Assembly (NCBI RefSeq): GCF_001553565.1
Contig: NZ_CP014228.1
Coordinates: forward strand, 558,001-622,000
Direction: 5' to 3'
DNA from: Actinomyces radicidentis
Lineage (GTDB): Bacteria; Actinomycetota; Actinomycetes; Actinomycetales; Actinomycetaceae
DNA: 64,000 bases
Positions 8,902 through 17,282 of this stretch are shown here, piece by piece (within the stretch, counting starts at the first letter, position 1; each line of letters starts with the position of its first letter). The position numbers were made by a program, and so were the translations under genes. Under the pieces are notes generated by a model. It saw only the letters and a list, made by a program, of their open reading frames with translations. It was not told where the DNA came from and did not search any database.

Positions 8902-9771
8902 TCACCAGAAGGCGCGCGTGGTCTCCGTGGGCCCGTCGAGCTCGGTGAAGCCGGCGTCGATGATGGACACGGGTCGCGGCGTCGCCTCCCAGGACTCCCG
9001 GCTCGGGAGGACGACGTGCACGCGGTAGCCGTCGGCGGCCCAGGCCTCGCGGACCGCCTCCGGCATCTCCTCGCTCTCCCAGGCGAGCTGGGCGGCGTGG
9101 GCGACCTGGGCGCAGAGCTTGCCGCTCGTCATGACCTCGAGCGGCGTCACCTCGACGGTGACGATCGCGTCCGTGGAGGCGGAGTCCTCCCCGAGCTCGA
9201 TCTGCGACGCGGCCTCCGGGTCCCGCTCGACGCGGGCGGTGATGGCGGCCGGGGCTGGCGGGAGCTCGTCGCCGTGGGGGAAGTGCGTGCCCTCGACCTG
9301 CGTCTTGGCAAGCGCGGGCGGAAGCGGCTTGACGGGGCCGGGGACGAAGGCACGGGCCTCGGCCCTGCCCCAGCCGCGCGGCCCGTCCTGGACGACGGTG
9401 GCGCCGGGCAGGTCCTGGACCTCGTCCCAGCGCTTGCCGCGGGCGCGGCGCACGAGCTTGCGGATGCGGCCGTCGCGCCAGTAGTCGCAGGCCTCGTGCC
9501 AGGGGCCGCCCGGGGCGGCCTCGGGGGAGGCGAGGAGGGTGACGACGGCGCGGGCGGTGGCCTCGGCGACGTCGATGCGGCGGGCGGGGTCGACCTTGTC
9601 GTAGTGGACCGCGATCTGCATGCCCCACGGGACCGCGTGGTCGGGGTTGCCGGGCAGTGCCGGGTCGAGGGCCGGGCGCTCGGCGTCGGCCACGGACGCG
9701 GGCACGGGCCCGGTGAGCGGGGAGACGGGGGCGTCGGCGCTGGTGCGGTCGGAGGGGTGCGCGGGAGTCAC
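8902..9771 (-). CDS. PTH2-like peptidyl-tRNA hydrolase family protein
   Basis: A 289-residue protein ending in a domain with the PTH2 signature MTSGKLCAQVAHAAQLAW, where the Lys and the AQ.AHA helix are the family mark. A second half-motif WGMQIAVHYDK lies near residue 50 and the protein finishes with a PTH2-like beta strand (PRPVSIIDAGFTEL). PTH2 enzymes release stalled peptides from tRNA. The long N-terminal half (about 170 residues) is unusual compared with the usual 110-120-residue enzyme, so a different role is possible. The start codon is GTG. Confidence 0.65.
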   Translation of the reverse strand: MTPAHPSDRTSADAPVSPLTGPVPASVADAERPALDPALPGNPDHAVPWGMQIAVHYDKVDPARRIDVAEATARAVVTLLASPEAAPGGPWHEACDYWRDGRIRKLVRRARGKRWDEVQDLPGATVVQDGPRGWGRAEARAFVPGPVKPLPPALAKTQVEGTHFPHGDELPPAPAAITARVERDPEAASQIELGEDSASTDAIVTVEVTPLEVMTSGKLCAQVAHAAQLAWESEEMPEAVREAWAADGYRVHVVLPSRESWEATPRPVSIIDAGFTELDGPTETTRAFW

Positions 9772-9829
9772 GCCCGCGACCCTAGCGCCGCCGCACGGGC
9801 GCGGGGCCGGCGCTCCGCCCTCGGTGGAC

Positions 9830-10423
9830 TCAGTGGAGCGAGGCGTCGGCCTCGGTGAGGCGCCAGGCGTGGAAGGCGACCGTGAGCCCGGGCCGCGTGG
9901 GGGCGCAGGTGAAGGGACCGGCCTCGGCGACGGCGTCGGCCGGGAAGGGGATGACGCGGACGAGCCGGAGCTCGGGCCGGGTGCCCGGCGCCTCGACGAC
10001 GCCGGCGCGCACCGTGAGGGCGTCGCCGCTGCGGGAGACCCGGACCAGGACGCGGCGACCGGTCCACTCCGGGACGGGCGCGACGGACCAGTCCGACACG
10101 GGAGCGGTCACGACCGCCCCGAGCTGGCAGGCGCCGTCGGAGTACTCGACCCCGGCCTTGACCCAGTGCTCGGAGTCGACGCGGACGAGGACGCCGCCCT
10201 GGTCGAACTGCTCGGTGAAGGCGGTGGTGAGCTCGACCTCGACGGCGCTGTCCTGCGGCAAGGGCGCGAGGAGGGCGTGCTCGGAGTCGTGGACGAACCC
10301 GTAGGAGGTGGTGCGCCAAGCGTCGGAGCCCTCGACGGCGGTGACGAGGAGGTCGCCGTCGCGCTCCTCGACGCCCTCGGGCTCGTGGGTCCAGCGGCCG
10401 TCGCTCCAGGGGATGTCGCTCAC
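9830..10423 (-). CDS. DUF1349-family protein (concanavalin A-like fold)
   Basis: A 197-residue cytosolic protein of the DUF1349 family. The conserved strands FDQGGVLVRVDSEHWVKAGVEYSDG and LRLVRVIPFPADAV are visible, along with the closing motif GPFTCAPTRPGLTVAFHAWRL. The family folds like concanavalin A lectins and has no established activity. Length is standard. The neighbouring downstream gene fragment runs on the same strand. Confidence 0.82.
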   Translation of the reverse strand: MSDIPWSDGRWTHEPEGVEERDGDLLVTAVEGSDAWRTTSYGFVHDSEHALLAPLPQDSAVEVELTTAFTEQFDQGGVLVRVDSEHWVKAGVEYSDGACQLGAVVTAPVSDWSVAPVPEWTGRRVLVRVSRSGDALTVRAGVVEAPGTRPELRLVRVIPFPADAVAEAGPFTCAPTRPGLTVAFHAWRLTEADASLH

Positions 10424-10439
10424 GGCACGAGGCTACCGG

Positions 10440-10877
10440 TCACCGGCCGGGTGCGGCGTCCTCCCAGGCCTCGACCACCCAGCCGCGCAGCTCCTCACCG
10501 GCCCCGCCCTCGAGCGGTGCAGTGCCCTCGTCGCGCAGGAGCCAGAGGTGGTGCATCCACATGCTCCTGGTCGGGTGGGCGACGGCCGCGAAGCGATCGG
10601 ACTCGATCTCACGGCCGACGCCGAGCGAGAGCGCCACGGGGTAGCGTCGGCGCCCCATCCGCTCCGGGCGGGACACGACGAGGAAGCCACGGCGCCGGGC
10701 GAAGGTGAGCTGGGTGCGTGCGACGCGCAGCTCTCACTCCCCGTCCTGGCGGCTGCCGAGCTCGTCGACGGCGTCGAGCGCCCAGCCCAGGACCGCCGCG
10801 GCCAGGGGATCGTCGTCGACGAAGGCGCGGGCCTCCGCCAGGGCCTCATCCAGGTGCTCGCCGTCTCCGGTGCTCAT
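10440..10877 (-). pseudogene. Unknown small protein interrupted by one in-frame TGA
   Basis: An ATG at 10877 opens a 47-codon frame ending in GSRQDGE and TGA at 10736-10734. The same frame continues without a further stop as ELRVARTQLTFARRRGFLVV and on to 10440, ending in WEDAAPGR. The only in-frame start after the TGA, GTG at 10676, has no ribosome-binding site and lies inside a continuous beta strand. The simplest reading is a 145-residue protein broken by a C-to-T change (CGA to TGA). The family is not recognised. Alternatives are two short genes or a sequencing error. Confidence 0.55.
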
Positions 10878-10971
10878 GAGCCGACACTACGGCCCAGCGG
10901 CGGGGCCCCTCCCCGCCCCTTCGTCCCCGAGGAGGATCCGCCCCACCATCGCACGCCGATAGCGTGTGAGC

Positions 10972-12249
10972 ATGGACGAGCAGCCGACACTCTTCAACGG
11001 GGCGACCATCCACGGCCGCCGGGGCACGAGCGCGTTGAGGCACCCGGCCGAGATGCCGCTCGTCTACGCCTGCGTCGTCGTCACGGCGCTGGCCTACGCC
11101 GCGTGGGTCGTGGTCCTCGTGTGGCTCGCTCACGGGCCGTCCACCTCGGGCGCGGCCGGCGAGGTCCGCAGCTTCTTCACCGAGGGCACGGGCACGCAGC
11201 TGCTCCTCGTCGTCCCGGCGCTCCCCGTCATCCTGTGGATCGGCCGCGCGCTCATGTACGCCCGGCAGCGCGCGATGGCGGTCCAGATGGGGCCGACGCA
11301 GTTCCCGGAGGCCTACCGCATGGTGGTCGAGGCGGCCAACGCCTTCGGCCTGCGCAAGGTGCCGGACGCCTACGTCCTCCTCGGCAACGGGCAGGTCAAC
11401 GCCTTCGCGGCCGGGCACGGCTTCCGGCGCTACGTCGTCGTCTACTCCGACCTCTTCGAGGTCGGCGGCTCGGTGCGCGACCCGGAGGCGCTGCGCTTCG
11501 TCATCTCGCACGAGGTCGGCCACCTCGCCGCCGGCCACGTCTCCTACACGCGCCTCATCCTCACGACCCTCGCGGCCCAGGTGCCGCTGCTCGGACCGGC
11601 GCTCTCCCGCGCCCAGGAGTACACGGCGGACAATCACGGCTACGCGATCGCGCCGCAGGGGGTGCCCGGGATGATCGGTCTGCTCACGGCCGGCAAGTAC
11701 CTCGGTGCGCACGTCAACCTCCACTCGGTGGCGGACCGCGCCACGCGCGAGCGGGACCTGTGGCTGCACCTCGTCGTCTGGGGCGCCTCGCACCCGGTGA
11801 GCACGTGGCGCGCCCACGCCCTGCGCGACCGCAGCCGTCCGGGTCGCCTCATGCTGCGCCCGCCCGCCACGACCGCCTGGTTCCCGCCGGTGCAGCCCGC
11901 GGGGACGGAGGCCTCGGGCGCCTGGCCCTCGCCGCCGCAGGTCCTCGCCCACCTCGACGCCGTCGCGCCGCGAGTCGACGGCGGGGAGCAGTTCGGCCGC
12001 TACCCGGGCGTCGCCTACGAGGTCCCGCGCGACGCGGTGCGCCTGGCCGACCCGACGCCCGTGCCGCGCACCGCGCCGCCCGTCGTCGAGCCGCCCCGGA
12101 GCGGCCCGGACAGCGACCGGCAGACACCGCCCCGGGCGGCTCCGCCGTCGGTCCCGCCCACCTCCGGGTACGGCCCCGACGGGACCGCCCGCCCCGATGA
12201 CGACCGCGGCGCGGGCCCGGTCCGACCGGGCTCCCCCACCGCCGACTGA
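10972..12249 (+). CDS. M48-family membrane metalloprotease
   Basis: A 425-residue zinc protease of the M48 (HtpX/Ste24-like) family. Two membrane segments lie near the N-terminus (LVYACVVVTALAYAAWVVVLVW and QLLLVVPALPVILWIGRAL). The catalytic HExxH is in ISHEVGHLAAGHV, with the downstream AQEYTADNHG helix supplying the third ligand. The C-terminal 90 residues are Pro-rich and probably disordered. I chose ATG at 10972; a GTG six bases upstream is also in frame. Family members degrade misfolded membrane proteins. The divergent upstream gene is the broken one at 10440-10877. Confidence 0.88.
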   Translation: MDEQPTLFNGATIHGRRGTSALRHPAEMPLVYACVVVTALAYAAWVVVLVWLAHGPSTSGAAGEVRSFFTEGTGTQLLLVVPALPVILWIGRALMYARQRAMAVQMGPTQFPEAYRMVVEAANAFGLRKVPDAYVLLGNGQVNAFAAGHGFRRYVVVYSDLFEVGGSVRDPEALRFVISHEVGHLAAGHVSYTRLILTTLAAQVPLLGPALSRAQEYTADNHGYAIAPQGVPGMIGLLTAGKYLGAHVNLHSVADRATRERDLWLHLVVWGASHPVSTWRAHALRDRSRPGRLMLRPPATTAWFPPVQPAGTEASGAWPSPPQVLAHLDAVAPRVDGGEQFGRYPGVAYEVPRDAVRLADPTPVPRTAPPVVEPPRSGPDSDRQTPPRAAPPSVPPTSGYGPDGTARPDDDRGAGPVRPGSPTAD

Positions 12250-12303
12250 CGACGGGCCCTCGAGCCGCATCCAGCACGACAACCCAGCACCGAGGAGGAC
12301 ACC

Positions 12304-12692
12304 ATGATGACGACACCGACGGCCCCTCGGACGAGGAGCCCCCGCACGAGGACGAGGCGACCGCGCGCCGGCGCGGCAGCGCTTCTCGTCGCCTTTGCGC
12401 GGCGCTGTCCTGGATCACCGTCTCGATCGAGGGCGGCACGGCCTCCTCGCCGTACCAGATCATGCTGTTCCACCACGGGCGGTACATCGGGACGACGGCG
12501 TCGGATGGGATCGGCTTCCACCCCGACGTCGTGCGCCTGTCCGACTCGGAGATCCAGGTGACCTACATGTACACGCTCGAGGGTGAGGCGAACGCCGAGG
12601 CCTCGGGCCGGTCGGTGTCGACCTTCACCTGGGACGAGGCGACGGGTTCCATCGTCCACGGCGGCGAGTGGCCGCCGGAGGTCCAGGACTGA
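12304..12692 (+). pseudogene. LppP/LprE-family domain fragment with a broken start
   Basis: The last 95 codons (in the frame of position 12303) encode CAALSWITVSIEGGT, then SSPYQIMLFHHGRYIGTT and FTWDEATG, matching the C-terminal half of LppP/LprE lipoproteins. Codon usage shows this frame is coding back to 12303 (acidic DDTDGPSDEE segment), yet it has no start codon. A good GAGGAGGA site and ATG at 12304 are one base out of frame, suggesting a one-base deletion just after the start. The usual signal peptide, lipobox and first half of the family are absent, so the copy was already truncated or has lost them. Confidence 0.5.
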
Positions 12693-12709
12693 GCAGGACC
12701 GCCGACGCC

Positions 12710-12755
12710 GCTGGGAGGGGCGGCCGGGCACTCCGGCCGCCCCTCCCAGCGTTTC
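12710..12755. terminator. Rho-independent-type terminator, 18-bp perfect stem
   Basis: A perfect 18-bp inverted repeat (12710-12727 with 12733-12750) around the loop GCACT, followed by GTTT. It closes the M48/LppP transcript and separates it from the next gene. Confidence 0.85.
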
Positions 12756-12798
12756 TCACGGCCTTGGCCGGAAGATCTCGAAACGGTACGGTTGCGGC

Positions 12799-13149
12799 AT
12801 GAAGTCCCGAACCCTGGCGATCCTCGCCGCCCTCGCGATCGTCGTCGGCGTCGTCCTCGTGCTCATCCCCCGCACGGGCTCCGCCCCCGAGGTCACCTGC
12901 CTCGACCCCTCTGCCTCCGTCTGGACCATCCAGAAGGACGGCGAGTCCTGCACCGTCTCCCAGGCCGACTACGAGAGCTACTCGTCCTGGCGGAGCGGCT
13001 CCTCGATGCCCTTCCACTGGGCGGGCTGGCTGCTCGTCGTCACCGGCGTCTGCACAGGCATCGGCGCCGGGGTCGTCAAGCGCGGCGAGACCCTGCGCCG
13101 ACGCGTCGCGTCAGGCGAGGTCGGCGAGATCCGCGTCGCCGTCTCCTGA
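12799..13149 (+). CDS. Small membrane protein of unknown function
   Basis: A 116-residue protein with an N-terminal hydrophobic helix (LAILAALAIVVGVVLVLI), an extracytoplasmic stretch containing two Cys (EVTCLDP, ESCTVS) that could form a disulphide, a second helix (FHWAGWLLVVTGVCTGIGAGVV) and a basic cytoplasmic tail. The ATG at 12799 is followed immediately by a Lys/Arg-containing signal-type N-region. No family recognised. It stands between two strong hairpins and is probably monocistronic. Confidence 0.6.
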   Translation: MKSRTLAILAALAIVVGVVLVLIPRTGSAPEVTCLDPSASVWTIQKDGESCTVSQADYESYSSWRSGSSMPFHWAGWLLVVTGVCTGIGAGVVKRGETLRRRVASGEVGEIRVAVS

Positions 13150-13165
13150 CGGCCCTCTTCGGAGC

Positions 13166-13221
13166 CCACGAGGTCGCCCGTGACTCCCGGTTCGCACCGG
13201 GGGCCACGGGCGACCTCGTGG
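13166..13221. terminator. Large hairpin, 17-bp perfect stem
   Basis: Perfect inverted repeat 13166-13182 with 13205-13221 (CCACGAGGTCGCCCGTG and its complement), enclosing a smaller CCCGG/CCGGG hairpin. It begins 16 bases after the membrane-protein stop and has no T tract. It probably terminates that gene, and also marks the left side of the IS110 region. Confidence 0.65.
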
Positions 13222-13380
13222 TGAGCAGCGGGACCGCGCGGGCCCCTCAGACGCTATGGGGGTGCGCGAGGCCGTCGTGGTCTTGTGGGCCAGGGCCTCG
13301 CGTATGCAACCTTCGTGGATCACCACCGAGGCGGTCGTTAGGGGACCGCTGCGGGGTGCCGACATGCATAGGAGACCCTG
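13222..13380 (+). ncRNA. Candidate bridge-RNA region upstream of the IS110 recombinase
   Basis: The 160 bases between the hairpin and the transposase start have no coding frame but fold into two stem-loops: CGCGAGGCC (13265-13273) with GGCCTCGCG (13294-13302) around a 20-base loop, and GCGGTC (13331-13336) with GACCGC (13344-13349). IS110-group elements are known to encode a structured bridge RNA with target- and donor-binding loops in this position. Assignment here is by position and fold only; in IS1111-group members the RNA lies downstream instead. Confidence 0.35.
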
Positions 13381-14487
13381 GTGATTACTGAGCGTACAAG
13401 CCTGGGGCTGGACGTTCACGCCCGCAGCGTGAGCGCCGCCGCCATCGATACCCTCACCGGCGAGGTGATCCAACGCCGCCTGGACGGCGAGTACAGCCAC
13501 ACCATCGACCTGGCCTCACGCCTGGCCGCCGAGCACGGACCACTGCTGATCACCTACGAGGCAGGCCCCACCGGCTTCGGACTGGCCCGCGAGCTGACCG
13601 CCGCGGGCCACCGGGTGCAGGTCGCCGCACCCTCGAAGCTGGCCCGCCCCGCCGGACAGCGGGTCAAGACCGACCGCACCGACGCGATGTTCCTGGCCGA
13701 GTGCGCCCTGAACGGCACGATCACGCCCGTGCGCATCCCTACCCTGGCCCAGGAGGGCGCCCGCGACCTGGTGCGATCCCGCGACGACGCCCGCACCGAC
13801 CTCATGGCCGCCCGCCACCGCCTGTCCAAGATGCTGCTGCGCCGCGGATGGGTCTACCCCGGCAAGACCACCTGGGGACCCGCCCACGACGCTTGGCTGC
13901 GCGCACTGCGCCGCGAGGACGTCCCCGCCCTGGGCGCCGGCGCCACCGCGGCCTTCGACGACGCCTACGACACCGTCACCCACGCCCTGGCACGACGCGA
14001 CCGCCTCGATACCGCCATCGCCGCCCTGGCCGCCGACAGTGAGTTCACCCCCGTCACCGCCCGCCTGTCCTGCCTGAGAGGCATCTCCACACTGACCGGC
14101 TTCGCCCTCGCCGTCGAGATCGGCGACTGGCACCGCTTCACCGGCGCGACCATCGCCTCCTACCTCGGACTGGTCCCCTGCGAGCACTCCTCGGGCCAGA
14201 CCCGCACCCAGGGCGGCATCACCAAGACCGGCAACACCCACGCCCGACGTCTCCTGACCGAAGCCGCCTGGCAGCACAAGAGCCCCTACCGCCCCGGCCC
14301 CGCCCTGCGAGCCGCATGGGCCAAGGTCCCCGGGGACGTCGCCACCCGGGCCGACACCGGCAACAGGCGCCTGAACAGGCGCTGGCAGACCCTGGCCAGC
14401 CACCACAAACGTCACACGATCGCCAACACCGCCATCGCCCGGGAGCTCGCAGGCTGGTGCTGGTCCCTGGCCGTCATGGACCACTAG
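13381..14487 (+). CDS. IS110-family transposase (DEDD recombinase)
   Basis: A 368-residue recombinase. The RuvC-like DEDD site is complete: Asp11 in LGLDVHA, Glu60 in TYEAGPTG, and Asp98/Asp101 in KTDRTDA. The C-terminal transposase_20 domain follows, with LRGISTLTGFALAVEIGDWHRF and LGLVPCEHSSG, and the serine of the SSGQTRTQGGITKTGN segment is the expected second catalytic residue. Start codon is GTG. Length is typical for the family (340-420). It appears intact, so the element may still be active. Confidence 0.93.
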   Translation: MITERTSLGLDVHARSVSAAAIDTLTGEVIQRRLDGEYSHTIDLASRLAAEHGPLLITYEAGPTGFGLARELTAAGHRVQVAAPSKLARPAGQRVKTDRTDAMFLAECALNGTITPVRIPTLAQEGARDLVRSRDDARTDLMAARHRLSKMLLRRGWVYPGKTTWGPAHDAWLRALRREDVPALGAGATAAFDDAYDTVTHALARRDRLDTAIAALAADSEFTPVTARLSCLRGISTLTGFALAVEIGDWHRFTGATIASYLGLVPCEHSSGQTRTQGGITKTGNTHARRLLTEAAWQHKSPYRPGPALRAAWAKVPGDVATRADTGNRRLNRRWQTLASHHKRHTIANTAIARELAGWCWSLAVMDH

Positions 14488-14782
14488 AACGCCCACAGAC
14501 CGCGCTGACCGGCACCACCAGGGCCCAGAGGGGAAGCAGCGTGAGGAGGACACCGGCGATTCGACTGTGAGCACCCCCAAGGGCACGCTCGACCTCAGAC
14601 AAGCCAGCTCCTCCCACCGAAACCAGCGTCATGCGGCACACAGACCCGCGCATATCAGACTGACCACGCGTCGACACCAGACACGCCACCCCCACCCCAC
14701 CGGCCAACGCCGAAGAGGGGGCACCCACCGGCCAGTGGATGCCCCCTCTTCACCCTGCCACTTGACAGGAAACCCCTACATA
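14488..14782. other. Non-coding 3' flank of the IS110 transposase
   Basis: No coding frame on either strand. It contains the 12-bp hairpin at 14712-14751 and is lower in GC than its surroundings near 14640-14700. If this element belongs to the IS1111 group, a bridge RNA would lie here instead of upstream. Confidence 0.4.
14712..14751. terminator. Hairpin with 12-bp perfect stem
   Basis: GAAGAGGGGGCA (14712-14723) pairs with TGCCCCCTCTTC (14740-14751), and the inner bases form a further CCAC/GTGG stem. It lies after both the IS110 gene and the LLM fragment, so it could end transcripts from either side. Confidence 0.6.
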
Positions 14783-15526
14783 TCAGTCGAGCGGGTAGCC
14801 GGTGGCCGGCCCCTGCGTGCTGGGCTCCCAGCCCAGCGCCGGGGCGACGTGCTCCGCGAAGGACTGGAGGATGTGGAGGTTGTAGTCGACGCCGAGCTGG
14901 CTCGGGATGGTGAGCAGGAGCGAGTCGGCCTCCATGAGGGCGGTGTCCTGCTTGAGCTGCTCGATGAGGACGTCGGGCTCGGCGGCGAAGGTGCGGCCGA
15001 AGGTGGCGTGACCGCCGTCGATGATGCCGATCTGGTCGCGGGATCCCTCGCTGCGCAGGCCGAAGAAGCGCTCGTCGAGGGCGGTCGTGATCGGGAAGAT
15101 CGAGCGGGAGACGGAGACGCGCGGCGTCCAGTCGTGCCCGGCGGCGCGCCAGACGTCCTTGTAGACGCGGATCTGCTCGGCCTGGAGGTCGGAGAAGCCG
15201 GCGCCGGTGGCCTCGGTCAGGAGCGTGGAGCTCATGAGGTTGAGCCCCTCGCGGGCGGTCCACTCGGCGGTGGCGCGGCTGCCGGCGCCCCACCAGAGTC
15301 GGCGGCGCAGACCGGGCGAGTAGGGCTCGATGCGCAGCTCGTCGCCCTGGGCGACGGTCCCGCCCATGGTGGTGCCGTTCTCGCGGTCCTTGCAGGCCTG
15401 GGGGACGCCGTCGACGGCGGCGAGGAGCTGGGCGGTGTGGTCGTGGACGACGTCGGCGCCGCGAGGGTCCTCACCGTGGTAGCCGAAGGACTCCCAGCCG
15501 CGCAGGGCCTGCTCCGGTGAGCCGCG
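14783..15526 (-). pseudogene. C-terminal part of a split LLM flavin-dependent oxidoreductase
   Basis: A 247-codon open frame on the minus strand starting abruptly inside the protein (RGSPEQALRGWESFGYHGED) and ending at a natural TGA (GYPLD). Motifs of luciferase-like monooxygenases are present: RLWWGAGSRATAEWTAREG and later TFAAEPDVLIEQL. The frame meets TGA immediately upstream at 15527-15529, beside the ISL3 end. The N-terminal part of what appears to be the same gene is at 32035-32286. About 30 residues between the two parts are missing. The intact enzyme would be an FMNH2-dependent monooxygenase of unknown substrate. Confidence 0.8.
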
Positions 15527-15603
15527 TCAGAAAAACCGGCTCTTCACAGATGAGGGTGTAGCTGTGGTGCGACCTGGGGCGGCGCGTCGGTGTCGGGGTG
15601 AGG

Positions 15604-15658
15604 GTCGAGGTCTTCCGATGATGGGAGTTCTCACACAACCCGTCCGGAAGACCTCGAC
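15604..15658. repeat. 14-bp perfect inverted repeat in the ISL3 leader
   Basis: GTCGAGGTCTTCCG (15604-15617) and its exact complement (15645-15658) flank a 27-base loop, and end directly against the GTG at 15659. Formed in mRNA, the hairpin would sequester the start of the transposase gene; formed in DNA it could be a transposase or regulator site. Confidence 0.7.
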
Positions 15659-15720
15659 GTGCCTGACGCTACCTTCACGCGCCCCACCTGACTACCTTCA
15701 CCCGCCTCGACGGCCTCGGT

Positions 15721-16968
15721 GTGGAGGTCACCGGCCAGCTGCTCGAGCCTGACCGGTCCGTGCTGGCGTGCCGGGTCGTGGAGCCGGACGACTGGTGCAG
15801 GCGGTGCGGCTGCCAGGGCGTGCCCCGTGACACGGTGAGCAGGCAGTTGGCGCACGAGCCGTTCGGGTGGCGCCCTACCACGCTGGTGCTCACCGCGCGC
15901 CGCTACCGCTGCAAGGAGTGCTCGCACGTGTGGCCTCAGGACACCACCGCCGCGGCGCCGCCGCGGGCCAAGATCTCCCGCGCCGGCCTGCGGTGGGGGC
16001 TGGTCGGGATCGTCGTCGGCCACCTGACGATGGCCCGAGCTGCCCAAGGACTGGGCGTGGCGTGGAACACCGCCAACGACGCGGTCCTGGCTGAGGGCCG
16101 GCGTGTGCTCATCGAGGACCCGACCCGCCTGGACGGTGTCAAGGTCGTCGGGGTCGATGAGCACGTGTGGCGGCACACCCGGGGCGGTGACAAGTACGTC
16201 ACCGTGATCATCGACCTCACCCCGATCAGGGACGGCACCGGCCCGGCACGCCTGCTGGACGTGGTCGAAGGCCGGTCGAAGAAGGCGTTCAAGGACTGGC
16301 TGGCCGAGCGGGACCAGGCTTGGCGCGATGGGATCGAGGTCGTGGCCATGGATGGGTTCGCGGGCTTCAACACCGCCACCACCGAGGAGCTGGCGCACGC
16401 CGTGACGGTTATGGATCCCTTCCACGTCATCCGGTTGGCCGGGAACGCTCTCGATGAGTGCCGCCGCCGAGTCCAGCAGGAACTGCACGGACACCGCAAA
16501 CGCAAGGGCGACCCGCTCTACACCGCGCGGCCGACCCTGCACACCGGGACTGACCTGCTCACCGACCGCCAGCACGAGCGCCTTGACAAGCTCTTCGCTG
16601 GGGACCGGCACGTGCACCTCGAGTGCACCTGGGGGATCTACCAGCCCATGATCTGCGCCTACCGTCACCCCGACCGGACAGCCGGCCGCATCGAGATGAG
16701 TCCCGTGATCGACGCCCTCGCCGAGGGTGTGCCTGAGGCGTTGGTAGAACTGCGCAAGCTCGCCCCCACCCTGACCAGACGCGCCTGCGACGTCCTGGCC
16801 TACTTCGAGCGACCGCGCACGAGCAACGGACCCACCGAAGCCGTGAACGGTCGCCTCGAGCACCTGCGCGGCCTGGCCCTGGGCTTCCGCAACCTCACCA
16901 ACTACATCGCCCGCGCACTCCTCGAAGCCGGCGGATTCAGACCACACCTACACCCTCAATTCGGATGA
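15721..16968 (+). CDS. ISL3-family transposase, 5' end frameshifted
   Basis: The 415-residue frame carries the ISL3 zinc-finger segment (CRRCGCQG, then CKECSHVW), the DDE residues in VVGVDEHVW and VAMDGFAGF, and the closing NGPTEAVNGRLEHLRG helix with the catalytic Glu. Its stop codon lies inside the right inverted repeat. The family normally starts with P-D-A-T-F-x-R-P-D-L-T-T-F-T-R-L-D. Here GTG at 15659 encodes VPDATFTRPT and stops, while the downstream frame resumes at LTTFTRLDG, so a base is missing near 15684. Unless the internal GTG at 15721 works, the enzyme is dead. Confidence 0.85.
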   Translation: MEVTGQLLEPDRSVLACRVVEPDDWCRRCGCQGVPRDTVSRQLAHEPFGWRPTTLVLTARRYRCKECSHVWPQDTTAAAPPRAKISRAGLRWGLVGIVVGHLTMARAAQGLGVAWNTANDAVLAEGRRVLIEDPTRLDGVKVVGVDEHVWRHTRGGDKYVTVIIDLTPIRDGTGPARLLDVVEGRSKKAFKDWLAERDQAWRDGIEVVAMDGFAGFNTATTEELAHAVTVMDPFHVIRLAGNALDECRRRVQQELHGHRKRKGDPLYTARPTLHTGTDLLTDRQHERLDKLFAGDRHVHLECTWGIYQPMICAYRHPDRTAGRIEMSPVIDALAEGVPEALVELRKLAPTLTRRACDVLAYFERPRTSNGPTEAVNGRLEHLRGLALGFRNLTNYIARALLEAGGFRPHLHPQFG

Positions 16969-17153
16969 GCCGGTGATCAACGCGGCGAACGCGCACGGAG
17001 AGCGGTGGCAGGTCTACCGGGCCGCGACGGGGAACCCGCTTGATGACTGGCGGGGCGAGGAGGTGCTGCTGCTGGACGATCTGCGGGCCTCGGCGATGGA
17101 TGCGAACGACTGGCTGCTGCTGCTTGATCCGTACAACGCCTCGCCTGCGAAGG

Positions 17154-17181
17154 CCCGCTACAAGAACCCCGCTACAAGAAC
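17154..17181 (+). repeat. 14-bp tandem duplication in the rep remnant
   Basis: CCCGCTACAAGAAC occurs twice in a row (17154-17167, 17168-17181). Fourteen bases is not a multiple of three, so it shifts the frame. Reading from the second copy restores YKNKGEVAPRLIVIT. Confidence 0.85.
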
Positions 17182-17282
17182 AAGGGCGAGGTGGCCCCGC
17201 GCCTCATCGTCATCACGGCGACGATCGAGCCTGTCGAGTTCTTCTACTACGCCCGCCAGAAGGGCAACGTGGACGAGGCACT

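Larger units (their letters stand above)
13222..14780 (+). mobile_element. IS110-family element (ends approximate)
   Basis: One DEDD transposase gene with about 160 bp of non-coding DNA upstream and about 290 bp downstream. IS110 elements lack terminal inverted repeats, so the exact ends cannot be fixed from one copy. The limits given are the hairpin on the left and the last base before the LLM stop codon region on the right. No target duplication is visible. Confidence 0.55.
15538..16971 (+). mobile_element. ISL3-family insertion sequence
   Basis: About 1.43 kb bounded by imperfect inverted repeats: the left end begins GGCTCTTCACAGATGAGGG and the right end, read inward, begins GGCTCATCCGAATTGAGGG. 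Both continue GTGTAG-TGTGG. ISL3 elements normally make 8-bp target duplications, but the flanks here (GAAAAACC and GGTGATCA) do not match. The outer flanks are the LLM fragment and the rep remnant, so the insertion was followed by a deletion or recombination. Confidence 0.8.

Noticed and set aside
14783..15367. The LLM fragment as an intact short gene starting at ATG 15367
   Set aside because: The homologous frame continues upstream to 15526 without a start, and the N-terminal part lies at the far side of the island.
15528..16980. A target duplication for the ISL3 element
   Set aside because: The 8 bases on each side (GAAAAACC, GGTGATCA) do not match, also when the ends are moved by two bases.
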